Under the pieces are notes generated by a model. It worked only from the letters and a program-made list of their open reading frames with translations. It did not search any database and had not been told where the DNA came from. Position numbers and translations under genes: made by a program. A stretch of 64,000 bases of DNA from an uncultured Verrucomicrobiota bacterium (GTDB lineage: Bacteria; Verrucomicrobiota; Verrucomicrobiia; Opitutales; Opitutaceae): assembly GCA_903898675.1 (NCBI GenBank), contig CAIUGM010000014.1, positions 124,001 through 188,000 of the forward strand, given 5' to 3'. Of the stretch, positions 35,449 through 43,717 are shown piece by piece; position 1 is the stretch's first letter, and the number at the start of each line of letters is the position of its first letter.

Positions 35449-36486
35449 ATGTCCCAAAAAGGAATCTTTCTCGGCACCGACAGCGGCGCCACCACCTCAA
35501 AGACCGGCGGCGTCTGGGCCGACGGTACCATCATTTCGCACAAGCTCCGGCAGAGCTCGACGAACTCCAGCGCCGGCACGGCCGCGGTCATCCAGGGCTG
35601 GGTCGACGGCGTCAATGGCTTCCTCGCCGAGAACAATCTCACCTGGAACCAGGTCCACGGCGTGGGTCTCGCGATCCCCGGACCCTACGAGCGGTACGGC
35701 GTGCTCGGGCGGTCGGCCAATCTGCCCGCGAGCTTTGAAGGCTGGGACTTCCACTCCGAGTACAGTCGCGCCCTCGCGCTGAGCGCCGGGCGTTCCATCC
35801 CGCTGGTGGCGGGCAACGACGGCAACTACGGCGGCGTCGCCGAGGCCCAGCGGGTCCGGGGCGGCAAGAAGGTCAGCGTGCTCATGCTGGCCCCCGGCTC
35901 GGGCCTGGGCGTGGCCTACGTCGACGCGAACGGCCTGCCCCTCGACGGCGACACGCTGTGCGGCATGGAGGCGGGTCACATGCCCGCGCCCCTGCATTTG
36001 CTCGGCAACATCCGCCCGTTCACCTGCGGTTGCGGGAAGGGCTGGGGCTGCATCGAGCCGTACACCACCCTCTCCGGCCTCCCGCAGTTGCTGGAGGAAA
36101 TGCTGAAGAAATACCCGGATCACCCGCTCGCCACCTCCACCACGCCGGTGAAGGAAAAGGTCTTTGCCCTGCGGTCCCTCGCGCAGAAGGACGACCCGCT
36201 CGCGGTCGATATTTTCAACTTCCAGGCCAAGGCCCTCGGCCTGCACATGGCGTCGCTGCTCATGGCGGTCGACACCGAGTACGTCGTCATCGGCGGCGGG
36301 CTGATCGATCCGGACGCCACCACGTCGGCCTTCCGCGAGCGCTACCTGCGCATCATCCGCGACTCCGCCCAGCCCTACCTCTGGCCCGTCCAGCAGAAGC
36401 GGCTCAAGGTCGTGCCCGCGACCCTCGGCGAACTCTCCCAGGCCATCGGCGCCGCCCTGGTGGCGCTCTATTCCTCGCGGAGCTGA
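35449..36486 (+). CDS. ROK-family sugar kinase or glucokinase-like protein
   Basis: 345 residues of the ROK/ASKHA fold. The phosphate-1 loop is FLGTDSGATTSKTGGVW, a central sugar-binding section includes VAGNDGNYGGVAEAQR (catalytic Asp after Asn), adenosine loops include LMLAPGSGLGVAYVD and VVIGGGLIDP, and the ROK Cys cluster is CGCGKGWGCIE with its preceding His in GHMPAP. No DNA-binding domain, so an enzyme rather than an NagC-type repressor. The sugar is not predictable; glucose is likely. Confidence 0.88.
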   Translation: MSQKGIFLGTDSGATTSKTGGVWADGTIISHKLRQSSTNSSAGTAAVIQGWVDGVNGFLAENNLTWNQVHGVGLAIPGPYERYGVLGRSANLPASFEGWDFHSEYSRALALSAGRSIPLVAGNDGNYGGVAEAQRVRGGKKVSVLMLAPGSGLGVAYVDANGLPLDGDTLCGMEAGHMPAPLHLLGNIRPFTCGCGKGWGCIEPYTTLSGLPQLLEEMLKKYPDHPLATSTTPVKEKVFALRSLAQKDDPLAVDIFNFQAKALGLHMASLLMAVDTEYVVIGGGLIDPDATTSAFRERYLRIIRDSAQPYLWPVQQKRLKVVPATLGELSQAIGAALVALYSSRS

Positions 36487-36527
36487 GCGCCGGGGCGTTC
36501 CGGGCGAAGGAGTTTTTTCTGGAAAGT

Positions 36528-36602
36528 GTAGCCGCGTTGAAGCGCAGCGACAACGTGGTTTCACCCGGACCACGCTTTCGTCTCCTACTCAAGCGCGGCT
36601 AC
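36528..36602. repeat. REP pair, GTAGCCGCG family
   Basis: GTAGCCGCGTTGAAGCGCAG with CGACAACGTGGT (forward) and ACCACGCTTTCGTCTCCTAC to CAAGCGCGGCTAC (reverse), between convergent genes. Closest in plan to the copy at 5120-5199. Confidence 0.85.
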
Positions 36603-36631
36603 AGGAATATTTAAACCGCCCTAGCGTCCGG

Positions 36632-37468
36632 TCATTTGTATTTGTTGTCCCGCGCCGTCGCGTCCTTGGTCGTCTCCTGCCGCGGTGCCGGCTGTGGCGC
36701 GGGAGTGGTCTCGTGCCGCGGCGGCGGGGGCGTGTAGGAGGAGCCGCCGGGGCGGCCACCGGGGGCAGCCCCGCCATGACCCGGCTGGTTGCCCTCGCGA
36801 CCCCGGCCATAATCCGGCGAATGCGGCGCATAGTCCGCCGTGCGCGTGCGGTGGTCATGACCGGGCTGGAAACTGCCGTTGGGTGGCTGACCGGGGCGGC
36901 GATGGTCGCCGCCGGCATATTTGCCGGGCGGATCATGCCGGTCCCCCGCCCGGTGCTCCCCGCGTCCGCGGTCATCGTCGCGGTGATGCCTCACCGGGGA
37001 CGAACGATAAAAATCCAGGGGATAATAATAGCCGTACGGATCGTCGTAGTAGCCGTACCCATAATCGAAGGGGGAATAATAATCGTAGTAGCCGACAGCC
37101 GGGTACGTTTCCGCCACGGAGAATGCCGGGACGGGCACGCTGGTCAGTCTCACCAGCACCCACTCCGTCGCCAGGCCGGGCGCCGGCGGGGGAAACTCGA
37201 TCCGGATCAGGTATTCGCCGGTGCGCACGAGCAGACCCTGGCTCGCCATGAATTTTTGCACGCCGGCCTCGAGCTGTTCCAACTCGGCCGTGGAAAGTCT
37301 CCGCTCACTGGAGGCGCTGACCACCTGGAAATCATAGAGCGACCCGGCCCGGCCCCCGCTCTGCTCCGCGCGATAAATGCGGGAGGTGCGGGGCGACGCA
37401 CACCCGGCAAGAAAAACGGCGAAGACCAGCGCCGGCACCGCCCAAACGGGACGCACAAATGTTTTCAT
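36632..37468 (-). CDS. Lipoprotein with Tyr-rich centre and low-complexity Gly/Pro/His/Arg tail
   Basis: 278 residues from ATG 37468. The signal peptide ends in a lipobox (VFLAGC). Residues about 25-125 form a globular part (LSTAELEQLEAGVQKFMASQ, YLIRIEFPPP). A Tyr-rich stretch then follows (YYDYYSPFDYGYGYYDDPYG), and the final 120 residues are Arg/His/Asp then Pro/Gly rich (PPPPRHETTPAPQPAPRQET). Probably an outer-membrane lipoprotein with a flexible surface or wall-spanning tail. The function is not recognisable. Confidence 0.75.
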   Translation of the reverse strand: MKTFVRPVWAVPALVFAVFLAGCASPRTSRIYRAEQSGGRAGSLYDFQVVSASSERRLSTAELEQLEAGVQKFMASQGLLVRTGEYLIRIEFPPPAPGLATEWVLVRLTSVPVPAFSVAETYPAVGYYDYYSPFDYGYGYYDDPYGYYYPLDFYRSSPVRHHRDDDRGRGEHRAGDRHDPPGKYAGGDHRRPGQPPNGSFQPGHDHRTRTADYAPHSPDYGRGREGNQPGHGGAAPGGRPGGSSYTPPPPRHETTPAPQPAPRQETTKDATARDNKYK

Positions 37469-37613
37469 GGGGACAAGGGGGTAAGGGATGAAACCACCAG
37501 CGATCAAAGCCTACCCAGTCCGGCCCGGCCCGCAAGTGTGCTTTGCCACCCGGACAACCCGCCGCGGCATCTTTAGCTTTGAATCACCGGATGAATTACC
37601 CACCGTCGGGCTC

Positions 37614-38975
37614 ATGTCCCATCGCTTCCTGGCCATCCTCGCCGCCACCGGCTTACTGTTAAGCTCAACCCCACGGGTCCAGGCCGCCGAACCGGCCAAG
37701 AGTGACGCCAAGCCCGCCTTCACGGTCGTGAAGGCCGCCCGGGTGGTCGACCCCAAGGCCGGCGTGGTGCTCACCGACCAGGCGATCATCATCTCCGGCG
37801 ACAAGGTCCAATCCATCGTGCCCGCCGCCGACGTGGCCAAGGCCCTGCCGGCCGACGCCGTCGTCACCATCATCGACCTGGGCTCCGCCACCGTGCTGCC
37901 GGGTTTGATCGACTGCCACACGCACGTCACCGGCCAGCCGACGAATTTCTACGAGGACATCTTCCGCCGGAGCCCGATCGACCAGGCAACCACCTCCCAC
38001 ATCTACGCGAAGCGCACGCTCGATGCGGGTTTCACGACGATCCGCAACGTCGGCGCCGACAACTACGTGGACTTCGCCCTGCGCAACGCCATCAACGCCG
38101 GCAAGCTGCCCGGGCCCCGCATTCTCGCCAGCGGCCCCGCGCTCAGCGCCACGGGCGGCCACGGCGACCTCAACGGCATGTCACCCTACATCCGCTTCGA
38201 GGGCGAAATCAACGGCATCGCCAACGGCGTCGAGGAGGTCCGCAAGAAGGTCCGCGAAAACGTCAAGTATGGCGCCGACGTGATCAAGATCCTCGCCACG
38301 GCCGGCGTCCTCTCCGAGGAAGAGGCGGTCGGGCTCCCGCAGTACACCCTCGAGGAAATGAAGGCCGCGGTCGACGAGGCCCATGTTTGGGGCAAGCGCG
38401 TCGCCGCCCACGCCCACGGCACCGAGGGCATCAAGCTCGCCATCCGCGCCGGCGTCACGTCGGTCGAGCATTCCAGCTTCATCGACGACGAGGGCATCAA
38501 GCTCGCGCTCGAGCACGGCACCTACCTGGTCTTCGACATCTACAACGACGACTACATCATGGCCGAGTACGGCCGGCTGGGTTACCCCCAGAAGATTCTC
38601 GACAAGGAAAAACTGGTCGGGCGCACGCAACGCGAGAACTTCACAAAGGCCCTGAAGGCCGGCTGCAAGCTCGCCTTCGGCACCGACGCCGGCGTCTACC
38701 CGCACGGCTGGAACGCCAAACAGTTCCACACGATGGTCGTGTGGGGCATGACGCCGATGCAGGCCATCCAGGCCGCGACCGTCAGCGCCGCCGACCTGCT
38801 CGGCTGGAACACCAAGGTCGGCCAGCTCGCCCCCGGCTTCTACGCCGACCTCATCGCCGTCAAGGGCGACCCGCTCACGAACGAAACGGTGCTCGAGCAC
38901 GTGGACTTCGTCATGAAGGGCGGCGAGGTCTACAAGAACAAGCTCACCGCCGATCCGGTGAAGGTGTTTGAGTGA
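37614..38975 (+). CDS. Exported metal-dependent amidohydrolase (imidazolonepropionase/Xaa-Pro dipeptidase-like)
   Basis: 453 residues from ATG 37614, with a signal peptide ending around VQA. Amidohydrolase metal ligands: VLPGLIDCHTHVTG (HxH), the Lys region VKYGADVIKILATAG, His in AAHAHGTEG and VEHSSFIDDEG, and the Asp in FGTDAGVYPHG. Members with this layout are secreted dipeptidases or cyclic-amide hydrolases. The 42 extra codons upstream (from ATG 37488) would put non-signal sequence before the leader. A strong terminator follows. Confidence 0.9.
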   Translation: MSHRFLAILAATGLLLSSTPRVQAAEPAKSDAKPAFTVVKAARVVDPKAGVVLTDQAIIISGDKVQSIVPAADVAKALPADAVVTIIDLGSATVLPGLIDCHTHVTGQPTNFYEDIFRRSPIDQATTSHIYAKRTLDAGFTTIRNVGADNYVDFALRNAINAGKLPGPRILASGPALSATGGHGDLNGMSPYIRFEGEINGIANGVEEVRKKVRENVKYGADVIKILATAGVLSEEEAVGLPQYTLEEMKAAVDEAHVWGKRVAAHAHGTEGIKLAIRAGVTSVEHSSFIDDEGIKLALEHGTYLVFDIYNDDYIMAEYGRLGYPQKILDKEKLVGRTQRENFTKALKAGCKLAFGTDAGVYPHGWNAKQFHTMVVWGMTPMQAIQAATVSAADLLGWNTKVGQLAPGFYADLIAVKGDPLTNETVLEHVDFVMKGGEVYKNKLTADPVKVFE

Positions 38976-38981
38976 AGCCGG

Positions 38982-39011
38982 AAGGGCGCAGTCTTGCTGC
39001 GCCCTTGGTTT
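38982..39011 (+). terminator. Intrinsic terminator of the amidohydrolase gene
   Basis: Perfect 10-bp stem AAGGGCGCAG / CTGCGCCCTT with a TCTTG loop, followed by GGTTTT. Confidence 0.85.
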
Positions 39012-39037
39012 TAGACCCCAGGCCTTGCCGTGGTTCA

Positions 39038-39090
39038 TTTTGGAGGGACGGTCCCCGACCGTCCGCCGCCCGTCGGCCGACGGGCCCTCC
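39038..39090. repeat. Palindromic repeat around GGACGGTCCCCGACCGTCC
   Basis: GGACGGTCCCCGACCGTCC forms one hairpin and CCCGTCGGCCGACGGGCC a second, directly before the stop of the converging transporter gene. It may double as a terminator for that gene. Confidence 0.6.
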
Positions 39091-39093
39091 CCC

Positions 39094-39825
39094 TCACGCC
39101 AGCCCCAGCGTCTCCAGCACGATCAGCAGGCCGCCGAGCAGGCAGAACATCGCGCCCAGCATCGCGGCCTCATAGCGCTCGAATTTCTGCAGCGGCAGCC
39201 GCTCCATGCCGAGCAGCGTCAGCCAGGTGAAAAGCATCATGCCGCCGAGGGTACCGAACGCGAGGATCGCGCTCAGCACGACGAAGCCGTGCCAGCCGAA
39301 CTGGACCCCCGACAGGTAGACGGGCAGGAATCCTTCGCACGGCGACAGCGTCAGCATCAGGAACAACCCACTGATCGCGGCCCAGTCGCCTTTCTTCTTG
39401 GAGATCAGGGCGCTTTCCTTCAGCTCGTCCTCCCAGTGGCTGTGGTCGTCCTCGTGCCCGCAGTGCTCGGTCGGATGATGATGGCTGCCGACCACATGGT
39501 GATGCCCCACCCCGCGGCCGGTGAACTGCCGCCACAGGTTAAAGAGGCCGATCGCGACCAGCATGCCGCCGGCGATCCACGGGAAATAGCGGCCCACGCG
39601 CTCATCGATCTCAAAGCCGAACCAGGCGATCACCAGGCCGAGCAGGCTGGTCAGCAGGACATGGCCGAGCCCGGCGAACGCCGACACCGCGAGGGTCTTG
39701 CCGCGACTCCAGCCGCGGGCCCGCGAGACGAGGACAAAAGGCAGCCAGTGCGTCGGGATCGCCGCATGAAAGAAGGCCACGGTGAAACCGGTGGCGGCGA
39801 TGGTCGTGAGGACGGCGGAATTCAT
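39094..39825 (-). CDS. Polytopic metal transporter with His-rich loop (NicO/RcnA-like)
   Basis: 243 residues, about six membrane helices. Between helices 3 and 4 lies a His/Asp/Glu-rich cytoplasmic-type loop (HHHVVGSHHHPTEHCGHEDD) that would bind Ni, Co or Zn ions. FFHAAIPTHWLPFVLVSRA and FLMLTLSPCEGFLPVY are conserved-looking membrane motifs. The general type is that of nickel/cobalt exporters or urease-accessory-like membrane proteins; the metal is inferred only. ATG 39825 chosen over the one 8 codons upstream. Confidence 0.75.
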   Translation of the reverse strand: MNSAVLTTIAATGFTVAFFHAAIPTHWLPFVLVSRARGWSRGKTLAVSAFAGLGHVLLTSLLGLVIAWFGFEIDERVGRYFPWIAGGMLVAIGLFNLWRQFTGRGVGHHHVVGSHHHPTEHCGHEDDHSHWEDELKESALISKKKGDWAAISGLFLMLTLSPCEGFLPVYLSGVQFGWHGFVVLSAILAFGTLGGMMLFTWLTLLGMERLPLQKFERYEAAMLGAMFCLLGGLLIVLETLGLA

Positions 39826-39919
39826 CAATGGGTGCTGTGACTTGACCACAAAACGCTAAGCCACGCGAGGTCAAGCCGCTCCACCATAGCAGAGTCGTCA
39901 AGCCTTTGATCGCTCACGG

Positions 39920-40049
39920 TAGGGGCCGTTGCCCCAACGGCCTGTTTGGTGTGTAGGGCCGGCGCTTGCGCCGCGCCTAGGCTGCCGCAAGCGGCAGCCC
40001 TACATGATCCCATCACGCCATCAGGCGCTTGGGGGCAAGCGCCCCTACC
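39920..40049. repeat. Tandem cluster of four different GTAG hairpins
   Basis: Two forward units, GTAGGGGCCGTTGCCCCAAC to GGCC (39920) and GTAGGGCCGGCGCTTGCGCC (39954), are followed by two reverse units ending CTAC (39981-40004, stem GGCTGCCGC/GCGGCAGCC; 40025-40049, stem GGCGCTTG/CAAGCGCC). All have perfect or near-perfect stems directly after GTAG, but the stem sequences differ. With the CAC-unit arm that follows they fill the 298-base gap before hemF. Confidence 0.8.
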
Positions 40050-40085
40050 ACACAACCTACCGCACAATTCATTCTTTTGGTTTCT

Positions 40086-40117
40086 CATCCGTGCGAATCC
40101 GTGTCATCTGTAACGGT
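40086..40117. repeat. CAC-unit arm before hemF
   Basis: CATCCGTGCGAATCCGTGTC to ATCTGTAACGG is a right-hand arm of the CACGGAT class; no clear left partner was found. It ends 7 bases before the hemF ATG. Confidence 0.6.
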
Positions 40118-40123
40118 TCAAAA

Positions 40124-41053
40124 ATGCCACCCGAGCTCAACGCCGTCCGCACCTACCTGCTTGCCCTGCAGGACACGATCTGCGCCGCGCTGGAGCGCGA
40201 GGACGGCGGCAAATTCCAGGAAGACGCCTGGACCCGGCCCGAAGGCGGCGGCGGCCGTTCGCGCGTCCTGAGCGACGGCACCCTGTTCGAGAAAGCCGGG
40301 GTCGGCTTCTCCCATGTCAGTGGGGCCACCCTGCCCCCTTCCGCCACCGCCTCACGCCCTGAACTGACGGGCAAACCGTTTCACGCCCTGGGTGTTTCGC
40401 TCGTCATCCACCCCCGCAATCCCTACGTGCCGACCGTGCACATGAACGTGCGGTTCCTCATCGCCGGGGCCAAGGACGCATCCGGCCCGGCAATCGAAAA
40501 TCCTACCTGGTGGTTTGGCGGCGGGTTCGACCTGACGCCCTACTATGGTTTTGTGGAGGACGCCACCCACTGGCACCGCACGGCCCGCGCCGCGTGCGCC
40601 CCTTTCGGGGACGACCTGTATCCGCGGTTCAAACAGTGGTGCGACGACTACTTTTTCCTGAAGCACCGCGGCGAGCCGCGCGGCATCGGCGGTTTGTTCT
40701 TCGACGATTTCAACGCCCCCGGCTTCGCGCAGAGTTTCGCGCTGATGCGCAGCGTGGGTGACGCCTTCCTGCCGGCCTACCTGCCGATCGTCCAACGGCG
40801 CAAGGCCATGCCCTTCACCGGACGCGAGCGCGACTTCCAGCTCTACCGGCGCGGGCGCTACGTGGAATTCAACCTCGTGTGGGACCGCGGCACGCACTTC
40901 GGCCTGCAAAGCGGCGGCCGCACCGAGTCGATCCTCATGTCGCTGCCGCCCCTCGTGGCTTGGCGCTACGATTGGAAACCGGAACCCGGCTCCCCCGAGG
41001 CGCGCTTGTATGAAGTCTTCCTCAAACCAAAAAACTGGGCCGATGAGACATGA
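40124..41053 (+). CDS. hemF: Oxygen-dependent coproporphyrinogen III oxidase
   Basis: Converts coproporphyrinogen III to protoporphyrinogen IX using O2. 309 residues. Conserved blocks: [49 protein letters not shown] and [20 protein letters not shown] followed by [17 protein letters not shown] 40124 is the family start; the open frame upstream crosses repeats. First gene of a hemF-hemE-hemY cluster, implying aerobic haem synthesis. Confidence 0.96.
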   Translation: MPPELNAVRTYLLALQDTICAALEREDGGKFQEDAWTRPEGGGGRSRVLSDGTLFEKAGVGFSHVSGATLPPSATASRPELTGKPFHALGVSLVIHPRNPYVPTVHMNVRFLIAGAKDASGPAIENPTWWFGGGFDLTPYYGFVEDATHWHRTARAACAPFGDDLYPRFKQWCDDYFFLKHRGEPRGIGGLFFDDFNAPGFAQSFALMRSVGDAFLPAYLPIVQRRKAMPFTGRERDFQLYRRGRYVEFNLVWDRGTHFGLQSGGRTESILMSLPPLVAWRYDWKPEPGSPEARLYEVFLKPKNWADET

Positions 41054-41136
41054 ACCACAGAGGCACAGAGACCCGGAATCCAGCCAGAGCCTCGAATTGA
41101 TTTCTCTTCCTTTGTGTCTCCGTGTCTTTGTGGTGA
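41052..41136. repeat. CAC-unit inverted repeat between hemF and hemE
   Basis: Left arm AACCACAGAGGCACAGAGAC starts at the hemF stop; right arm TTTGTGTCTCCGTGTCTTTG plus TGGT ends 10 bases before the hemE start. The unit is CACAGAG. The pair fills the whole 93-base gap. Confidence 0.75.
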
Positions 41137-41146
41137 AAAGCAATCT

Positions 41147-42172
41147 ATGACTTCCCGCGAACGTTTCCTTTCCGCCGTAGCCTGCCAGCCGCTTGACCGC
41201 CCGCCGGTCTGGATCATGCGCCAGGCCGGACGCTACCTGCCCGAGTACCGTGCGTTGAAGGCCAAGTCGTCTTTCCTCGAGATGGTGAAGACGCCCGAGC
41301 TCGCCGCCGAGGTCACGCTGCAACCCCTGCGCCGGTTCGCCCTGGATGCCGCCATCATCTTTTCCGACATCCTCGTCATCCCCGAGGCGATGGGCCAGGG
41401 GTACAAGTTCCGCGACGCAGGCGGCATCGCGATGGACTTCCGGCTGGAAGACCAGTCCCAGCTCGACCGGCTGCAGTCGCAGGGCGTCGCCGACCGGCTC
41501 GACTACGTCGGCCAGGCGCTGAAGCTGGTGAAGACGCAGCTCGCCGGCGAGCAGGCGCTGCTCGGCTTCGGTGGCTCACCCTGGACCCTCGCCACCTACA
41601 TGCTGGAAGGCGGCAGCGCGGACGACTTCGAGCGCAGCAAGAGTGTATTCTATTCCAACCGCCCGCTGTTCGACGCCCTCATGACCAAGCTCACGGCGGC
41701 GCTCATCGAGTATTTCCAGATGCAGATCCGCGCCGGGGTCGACGCCATCCAGATCTTTGACTCGTGGGGCGGCATTCTGGCCGGACAGGACTACGCCGCG
41801 GCCTCGCTCAATTGGATCCGCGAGATCATTGCCGCACTGCCCAAGGGTTTCCCGGTCATTCTTTACGCCAAAGGAACCCCCTCGCAGCTCACCGACCAGG
41901 CCTTCAGCGGCGCCAGCGTCCTCGGCGTCGACTGGACCATCGACCTCGGCGTCGCCCGCAAGCTCGTGCCCGGCAATGTCGCCCTCCAGGGTAACCTTGA
42001 CCCCGTGCTCATGAACACGTCGCCGGAGATCGTGACGCGTGAAACCACGCGGCTGCTGGAAACCATGCGCGGCAGCAACGGTCACATCTTCAACCTTGGT
42101 CACGGCATCATGCCGCAGGCCAAGCTCGAGTGCGTCGAGGCCCTCGTCAGCACGGTGACAAACTGGAAATAA
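41147..42172 (+). CDS. hemE: Uroporphyrinogen decarboxylase
   Basis: Decarboxylates uroporphyrinogen III to coproporphyrinogen III. 341 residues. The signature RPPVWIMRQAGRYLPEYR is near the N-terminus, with the substrate-binding Asp in AAIIFSDILVIPEAMG, GGSPWTLATYMLEG in the middle, and NLGHGIMPQ near the end. Downstream of hemF with only a repeat between them. Confidence 0.97.
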   Translation: MTSRERFLSAVACQPLDRPPVWIMRQAGRYLPEYRALKAKSSFLEMVKTPELAAEVTLQPLRRFALDAAIIFSDILVIPEAMGQGYKFRDAGGIAMDFRLEDQSQLDRLQSQGVADRLDYVGQALKLVKTQLAGEQALLGFGGSPWTLATYMLEGGSADDFERSKSVFYSNRPLFDALMTKLTAALIEYFQMQIRAGVDAIQIFDSWGGILAGQDYAAASLNWIREIIAALPKGFPVILYAKGTPSQLTDQAFSGASVLGVDWTIDLGVARKLVPGNVALQGNLDPVLMNTSPEIVTRETTRLLETMRGSNGHIFNLGHGIMPQAKLECVEALVSTVTNWK

Positions 42173-42229
42173 CCCGACCCCCATCCCCGGAAATGTCGTC
42201 GTCCGCCACCCAGTCAGTTTCCTTTTCCG

Positions 42230-42262
42230 GCAAATTGTGTCCCTTGGTGTGATTCGTGGGCA
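42230..42262. repeat. CAC-unit arm containing the hemY start
   Basis: AATTGTGTCCCTTGGTGTGA followed by TTCGTGGGCACC resembles the right arms at 7850-7943 and 9455-9544; the GTG used by hemY is in TTCGTGGGC. Confidence 0.5.
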
Positions 42263-43650
42263 CCACTTCCAATAAATCAGTCGCCGTCATCGGCGGGGGC
42301 ATCACCGGTCTGACCGCCGCCTGGCGGCTGCACCGCGCCGGTTGTGATGTAACGCTCTTCGAAAAGTCGCCGCAGGTCGGCGGGGCGATCGTCACCACGG
42401 AACGCGACGGCTGGCTGGTCGAGGGCGGACCGAATTCGCTCCAGCAAACCACCGGGATCGCCGCGCTGCTGGGTGAACTCGGCCTGACCGGCCAGCGCGC
42501 CATGGCGAGCACCGCGGCCAAGAAGCGGTTCATCGTGCGCGGCGGCCGCCTGATCCCCGTCCCGCTCTCGCCGGCCGGCCTGCTGGTCTCGCCCTTATTC
42601 TCCCTGCGGTCCCGACTGCGTGTGCTGGCCGAGCTCCTGACGCGACCGCGGGTGCGGACGACCGATACGAGCCTCGCCAATTTTGTCGCCGCCCACTTCG
42701 GCCGGGAAATCGTCGACTACGGGATCAATCCGTTCGCCGCTGGCGTGTACGCCGGCGACCCGGAGAAACTCTCGGCCCGCTATGCCTTCCCCAATCTCTG
42801 GCAGCTGGAACGCCAGTATGGCTCGCTGCTGCGCGGCTTCCGGGCACAAGCCGAGGAACGCCGGGCCCGCGGCGAGGCGACGGGCGTGGCCCCGATCATC
42901 TCCTTTGCCCACGGCATGCAGACACTGCCCCGCGCGCTCCAGGCCGCCCTGCCCGACGAAGCGGTCCGGTCCGGGGCGACGGTGACCAACATCATTCCGG
43001 GCCAACCCTGGAAAATCATCTGGACCCGGGACGGCACGGTCGAGACCTCGGAGTTTGGCGCCGTGATCCTGGCGCTGCCCGCGAGCGGCCTGGCCCAGCT
43101 GGTCTTCGGCACGCTGGGTGAGCGCACGCTGGCTTCGCTGGATCACCAGCCCCACCCGCCCGTCAGCTCGCTCTTCCTCGGGTTCCGCCGCGAACAGGTC
43201 GCGCATCCGCTGGATGGTTTCGGCGCGCTCGTGCCGGCGGCCGAGCGGCACAGCCTGCTGGGCGTGCTTTTTTCCTCCACGCTTTTCCCGGGCCGCGCCC
43301 CGGACGGCCACGTGGCCCTCACGGTGTTTGCGGGCGGGTCGCGCCAGCCGGAAACCGGCCGCCTGTCCACCGAGTCACTCGTGAGCCGGGTGCTGCCCGA
43401 CCTGCGCACACTGCTCGGCCTCACCGGTGATCCGGTTTTCACGCACCACACCTTCTGGCCGAAGGCCATTCCGCAATACAATCTCGGCCATGAGCGCTTC
43501 CTCGAGCCGCTCGCCCGCTGCGAGAACCAGCACCCCGGGCTTTTTATCGGCGGCGCGAGCCGGGATGGAATCTCGCTGCCGGACTGCGTGCAGTCCGGCG
43601 ACGCCCTGGCGCGCAAGGCGGCGGAGTTTGCGGGCGGGAAGCAGAGTTAA
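42256..43650 (+). CDS. hemY: Protoporphyrinogen oxidase (HemY type)
   Basis: FAD-dependent oxidase making protoporphyrin IX; also named hemG in some genomes. 464 residues. The FAD-binding dinucleotide fold is VAVIGGGITGLTAAWRLHRA, then LFEKSPQVGGAIVTTE and LVEGGPNSLQQT; the C-terminal FAD segment is GLFIGGASRDGISLPDCV. GTG 42256 is the only sensible start, and it lies in repeat DNA. The stop TAA lies in the hairpin at 43647-43714. Confidence 0.94.
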   Translation: MGTTSNKSVAVIGGGITGLTAAWRLHRAGCDVTLFEKSPQVGGAIVTTERDGWLVEGGPNSLQQTTGIAALLGELGLTGQRAMASTAAKKRFIVRGGRLIPVPLSPAGLLVSPLFSLRSRLRVLAELLTRPRVRTTDTSLANFVAAHFGREIVDYGINPFAAGVYAGDPEKLSARYAFPNLWQLERQYGSLLRGFRAQAEERRARGEATGVAPIISFAHGMQTLPRALQAALPDEAVRSGATVTNIIPGQPWKIIWTRDGTVETSEFGAVILALPASGLAQLVFGTLGERTLASLDHQPHPPVSSLFLGFRREQVAHPLDGFGALVPAAERHSLLGVLFSSTLFPGRAPDGHVALTVFAGGSRQPETGRLSTESLVSRVLPDLRTLLGLTGDPVFTHHTFWPKAIPQYNLGHERFLEPLARCENQHPGLFIGGASRDGISLPDCVQSGDALARKAAEFAGGKQS

Positions 43651-43714
43651 CCACAGAACACACGGAATCCCTACCTCATGTTTCTGTGTGTTCCGTGTGT
43701 TCTGTGTTGATAAC
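43647..43714. repeat. CAC-unit hairpin between converging genes
   Basis: GTTAACCACAGAACACACGG pairs with CTGTGTGTTCCGTGTGTTCT continuing to GTGTTGATAAC. It carries the hemY stop and ends just before the stop of the converging gene, so it may act as a bidirectional terminator. Confidence 0.7.
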
Positions 43715-43717
43715 AGG

